Positions 60,579 through 64,000 of a stretch of DNA of 64,000 bases are shown in pieces. Below the pieces are notes generated by a model that made no database searches, was not told the DNA's origin, and saw only the letters and a list, made by a program, of their open reading frames with translations. The translations under genes were made by a program, and so were the position numbers. This stretch comes from Tetrapyrgos nigripes (lineage: Eukaryota; Basidiomycota; Agaricomycetes; Agaricales; Campanellaceae): assembly GCA_013368315.1 (NCBI GenBank), contig JAACJM010000255.1, positions 1 to 64,000 of the forward strand. Reading direction: 5' to 3'. How positions within the stretch are numbered: position 1 is the first letter of the stretch; each line of letters starts with the position of its first letter.

Positions 60579-61904
60579 ATGGCTGAGAAAGTGAAAATGA
60601 CTATTCCTGGACTCGAAGTGAGTCCAGAAGCCTTGAGAGCTACCCAAAATGACAAATTGCCAAAAGCCAAGAAAATGGCTCCTTGCTTTGACAAAGAAGA
60701 ACCGGAAAACTTAGAGCGGTACTTCTCAGAAATCGAAGGAATCTGTGAAGACTTGAACATAGATCTTGATCAGTCTAAAATCCTTCTGGTGATGAAGTAC
60801 ATGGAGTACAAAACCTGCCAATGTCATGAAGAGGATGCCATTGCGCATAGTACAAATTGGGAGGATTTCAAGAAGCAACTTAGGAAGTGTTACCCCGAAT
60901 CAGTTGGTGGCATTAACAGAAGCGTTAACAGGTTAAAAGCCATAGCCGCTAGAAACAAAGGGATAACTATCCTACAGAGAGAACGTCTACTAGTGTATAT
61001 TCAAGAATTCAAGCTCGAAGCTAAGAAGCTAATGATGAAGGAAAAGCAGACGATTTCAAATCAACAAGCTGTCGAGTACTTCATGAGTGCATTAGATTCC
61101 GAGTTGAGGAGAGCTATGATTCTTTTCTTACCAGGGGTTGACGACGAAAATGTGGAAGACCCATTCTCACTAGAGGTGGTAATACAAGCCGCTAAAAGCG
61201 CCTGTAACAACCACATCACAGCATTGATTAGTCTTGGTGTAAAGAGCGTTCCCACGCAGGCCGTTGGTGCAAAGACGGTACGAGAAAAGACAATCGAGAC
61301 TCGTAAAACTAGCACTAAAACGGAAAGCCCACAACAAGATGAATGGATGATGAGAATGTCTGCATCTAGCGACATTAACAATGGGAGAATGAAAGATCTA
61401 TCTGAGAAGGTAGAGCAGAATACGACAATATTGGCGAACTTAGCCAAATTGTTAATGAATCAGCAAAGTAGCAGTTCTCGTAGTTCAAACAATAATGCTG
61501 GATATAGTGGTAACCCTCGTGGATATCCTTCTAACGGAGGATATACAAACCCACCGCGTTATGGGTCGAACTCCAATCAAGCGGCAGGAAACAAGAAATG
61601 TTTCTTTTGTGACAGTCCAGAACATATGGCGCCAGACTGTGAAGTACAACAAGAGTACTTTGATAAGAAGTGGCTCATTAGAAATGAACAAGGTCGAGTA
61701 CATCTTAGAGACAGAAACTATGTACCTCAACAGTACGATGGAGACACTGAGTCAAAGGCTCAGAAGATTGCAAAGATCGCAAAAGAAAAAGGATGGGACA
61801 AGAAGAATGTAATGTTCTCTTCGATCGAGGAAATGGAGGAGATGGCAAAACTGGCAGAGCTGTTCCAAACGTGCGTACAACGCTCGACTACGGGGGTTGA
61901 GTAG
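60579..61904 (+). CDS. Gag polyprotein with CCHC zinc knuckle
   Basis: 441 codons from ATG 60579 (MAEKVKMTIPGLEVSPEALR); the frame is open further upstream but has no earlier ATG in it. The N-terminal and middle part is a retrotransposon-type capsid: FDKEEPENLERYFSEIEGIC, NWEDFKKQLRKCYPESVGG and LLVYIQEFKLEAKKL. A Ser/Asn/Gly/Tyr-rich linker follows, then a perfect CX2CX4HX4C knuckle (CFFCDSPEHMAPDC, 61599-61640) that binds RNA in Gag proteins. A charged C-terminal helix ends the protein. It would assemble the particle and package element RNA in the cytoplasm. The frame is fully open, in contrast with the missing pol. Confidence 0.9.
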   Translation: MAEKVKMTIPGLEVSPEALRATQNDKLPKAKKMAPCFDKEEPENLERYFSEIEGICEDLNIDLDQSKILLVMKYMEYKTCQCHEEDAIAHSTNWEDFKKQLRKCYPESVGGINRSVNRLKAIAARNKGITILQRERLLVYIQEFKLEAKKLMMKEKQTISNQQAVEYFMSALDSELRRAMILFLPGVDDENVEDPFSLEVVIQAAKSACNNHITALISLGVKSVPTQAVGAKTVREKTIETRKTSTKTESPQQDEWMMRMSASSDINNGRMKDLSEKVEQNTTILANLAKLLMNQQSSSSRSSNNNAGYSGNPRGYPSNGGYTNPPRYGSNSNQAAGNKKCFFCDSPEHMAPDCEVQQEYFDKKWLIRNEQGRVHLRDRNYVPQQYDGDTESKAQKIAKIAKEKGWDKKNVMFSSIEEMEEMAKLAELFQTCVQRSTTGVE

Positions 61905-62480
61905 TCGGCCAGCGTGAGAGGGGTCAGTGAATGGTTTTGGAAGTGAGGGCATTGTTGGAAGACAGCGAGCACGACGTGGAAGAAAAAGTGGGACTTAGAG
62001 AAATTTTCACAGCCCTCTTTATCTTACACTCTCCATACTTGGAATTCTGGACTGGCGGTCTGAAATTCCCGAGCTCGATCATCAAAGGACCCTCGAACAC
62101 CAAAATGAGTAAACGCAGATGAGCGTTAAAGTTAAATGGGCGCTAAAGTGCCAAATCTAGTCAAAGATTCATCTATTTTGATGATCTGAGAGACCCTGCA
62201 CTGATGGAAAAATCAGATTTTCTGGTAGAGCGGTCCATTTTTCTAGCAGAAGAGCACGGAGAACTGGAAATGCCTAAGATGGATTGATAAAAGAAGTTGG
62301 AGGACTTAGACATAGCGACAGTATGTTTTATGACAGTCTCGAGGTCTTGCCATGAGGCATCTGAATTAGCGGCATTTACCAAAAACCGACAAGGACTTCC
62401 CAAAGAGGAACCTTGAAGGACTAGTGCCGGGCGGCATTGCCTACAACAGACAGTTGACCGAGGATGGTCAAGATCTTTAG
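61905..62480 (+). other. Internal remainder between gag and the 3' LTR
   Basis: No pol domain. A plus-strand patch near 62175-62280 reads DPALMEKSDFLVERSIFLAE before stops and may be a residue of a lost gene. Confidence 0.5.
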
Positions 62481-62491
62481 TTGGGGGGAGA
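62481..62491 (+). other. Polypurine tract
   Basis: TTGGGGGGAGA lies immediately before the 3' LTR start (TGATACACC), the classic position and composition for plus-strand priming. Confidence 0.75.
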
Positions 62492-64000
62492 TGATACACC
62501 GTACAAATTCGCGGTAAATAACCCAAAACTAGCGCTAATACATGTCTAAGTTACTCTTAAATGGATAATAAGGACTAGAGTGAGTCCCGAACTGCTAGTC
62601 AAAGTACTAGGAATTAGGTGTATAACCTAAGGGATGTTAATGGTCAATACTTACGGATAAGAAATAAGACTTGTTCAAAGTATTATAACAGATACATACT
62701 AGGGGATACAGCTATAGTAGCAGACCCACCTAACTACAAAGTCTACAAAGACTTACCAAACCTGCTATAGCAGCCTAATACCGCTAGTACGACTTAAGGG
62801 ATAGAGAAGGAGGAGAAACGCCCCAATTCATGGGTACCCGTTGGCATTACAAACCCAGATTGAAGGCTTAAACTGCTAGATCTGAAAGGACACGTCACCA
62901 TCAGAGAATTCAGATATACGGGATTCTAACCCGGATATATACAAACTTGTGGTGCACATCTACAGATGATTAGAATGGCAAACTGGCACAATATTTATAT
63001 CAATAGAAAGCTAGAAACCATAGCTTTCAGATGGTACAAAGGGGATGAACTAGCGGCAACAATACTAAGTGTCTAAAGTGTTGCGAAGTTCACTAACGTA
63101 ATAAGGTACAAAGTAGAGGGATTACTGATTCAGGCATAAGTATTACCGAAAGCAGTACTTACTGAAGATCACTACGGATTGGTGTCTTAAAGATAAGTGC
63201 GGTACTATCCTTTGTTACACTACGCTAGTTAGTAAGGCTTGTGCATTACTATTGAAGAGCTGGACTCGGATTAGCGGTGTACAAGTTTAACTAGCAGTAT
63301 AAAGGGATAAGTATACGTTCAAAGCTATAGAGAACGAGAGGCGGAAACTAGATATGAGAGTACCCTAAACCCAAAGGATTAGTGGTATTCCGAAGTGTAG
63401 TCATAAGTGGAGCTATCTGAGTCAGGTAGGCTACGGCTGCCAGTATCAGAGAGTACCCTACTAGTAAAGAGAGTGGAGCAAGGGACAGAGAAATCCCTAC
63501 TACAAAAATTAGATAATATTCAAGTTTCCTGTATACCCTAATTAGAAGGTACCTACTAGATCCAGTAGTTACTACTCTCACGGACTAGCGGTTAGAGTAG
63601 ATTTTCTGTTTTCTTTGATATATTTTAGCGGACGTTGAAAAGAAATGTAAAACTGTATAGTTGTAGCTACAGGTAGTATAAAAGGACCAGGTATTACTAG
63701 TAGATACCCAAGCAACGGACTGTAGAGTATCAGGATTCTCCCTATTTAGCGGTAGAGACTGTGAAACACAGACAAGAGCTTCTAAACAAACTTATCATAC
63801 TCGCATGGAGTCTAAACATACAGTGTTGGTTAAATCAGTGTTGAATATATTTGTTGGTTGTTTTGTGTTTATAACTTGTGTCCTTGAGACTTGGAAACTG
63901 TGTCTAAGGCATTGTCGCCTTCAAATAGAATTGAACTGGTTGAATTGATATTGTGTGTGTGCCTTTGTGCATTTGTGTGTTTTGTGGCCTTCGTGCAAAC
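62492..64000 (+). repeat. 3' LTR, cut by the window end
   Basis: Nearly identical copy of 58402-59910, with scattered substitutions (for example around 62510-62540 and 62822-62845). The last about 175 bp lie outside the window. Confidence 0.9.

Larger units (their letters stand above)
58402..64000 (+). mobile_element. Young gag-only LTR retrotransposon (TR-GAG type), runs off the window
   Basis: LTR 58402-60085, internal region with one Gag gene, polypurine tract (TTGGGGGGAGA, 62481-62491) and a second LTR from 62492 to beyond 64000. The visible about 1.5 kb of the second LTR differs from the first at only a few dozen positions, so the insertion is recent. There is no protease, reverse transcriptase or integrase; a worn plus-strand frame at 62000-62440 is all that follows gag. 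Mobility would need enzymes in trans. An old solo LTR of the same family lies at 5201-13083. Confidence 0.9.

Overview
The window looks like nuclear DNA of a mushroom-forming basidiomycete (Agaricomycetes). The evidence is genes cut by many 50-60 bp GT..AG introns, a Plavaka-type (CACTA-like) DDE transposase, gypsy and copia LTR retroelements with basidiomycete-style Gag proteins, a serpentine membrane protein with eight short exons, and a Zn2Cys6 regulator with a 6-nt micro-exon. No bacterial, viral or organellar gene was seen. No tRNA or rRNA gene was recognised.

Layout. 1-20 kb is a transposon graveyard: a small gag-only LTR element with both LTRs and a 4-bp target duplication (123-1714); a decayed Plavaka transposase tail (about 1.93-3.22 kb); a solo LTR (5201 to about 13083) split by a complete but decayed gypsy element (5295-11120, GAGTC on both sides) and by a MITE (11138-11424); a reverse-strand gag remnant; and a decayed copia element (about 13.5-17.9 kb). 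At 20.8-21.4 kb lies a CAP/PR-1-like secreted-protein gene with an in-frame stop. 21.4-26.6 kb has no recognisable gene.

26.6-28.6 kb (minus strand) is an intact HMG-box transcription factor gene of 652 codons. Upstream of it is a block of about 480-590-bp tandem repeats (about 29.9-31.9 kb). 33.9-40.9 kb is a two-gene mobile unit: an 11-exon Plavaka transposase (minus strand, several frame breaks) and a divergently transcribed DUF6698-like gene (plus strand, one frame break). They share a 220-bp intergenic region and are bracketed by AGGTA/TACCT-rich flanks and, farther out, a pair of about 200-bp direct repeats.

43.87-44.38 kb is a TA-flanked MITE. Next to it is an intact seven-helix membrane protein gene (44417-45929, minus strand). 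50.4-53.05 kb is a Zn2Cys6/fungal_trans regulator gene split by a 1086-bp foldback element (51184-52269) flanked by the 8-bp duplication TTACCGGA; conceptual removal of the element leaves one continuous frame across the junction. 53.1-55.3 kb looks like a non-autonomous DNA element, and 55.6-57.9 kb holds a decayed transposon-type gene. From 58402 to the window end is a young gag-only LTR retrotransposon (TR-GAG type) whose 3' LTR runs off the window.

The intact-looking host genes are the HMG-box factor and the seven-helix protein. The Zn2Cys6 factor and the CAP protein were probably host genes and now appear inactivated. Most of the rest is mobile DNA at different stages of decay.
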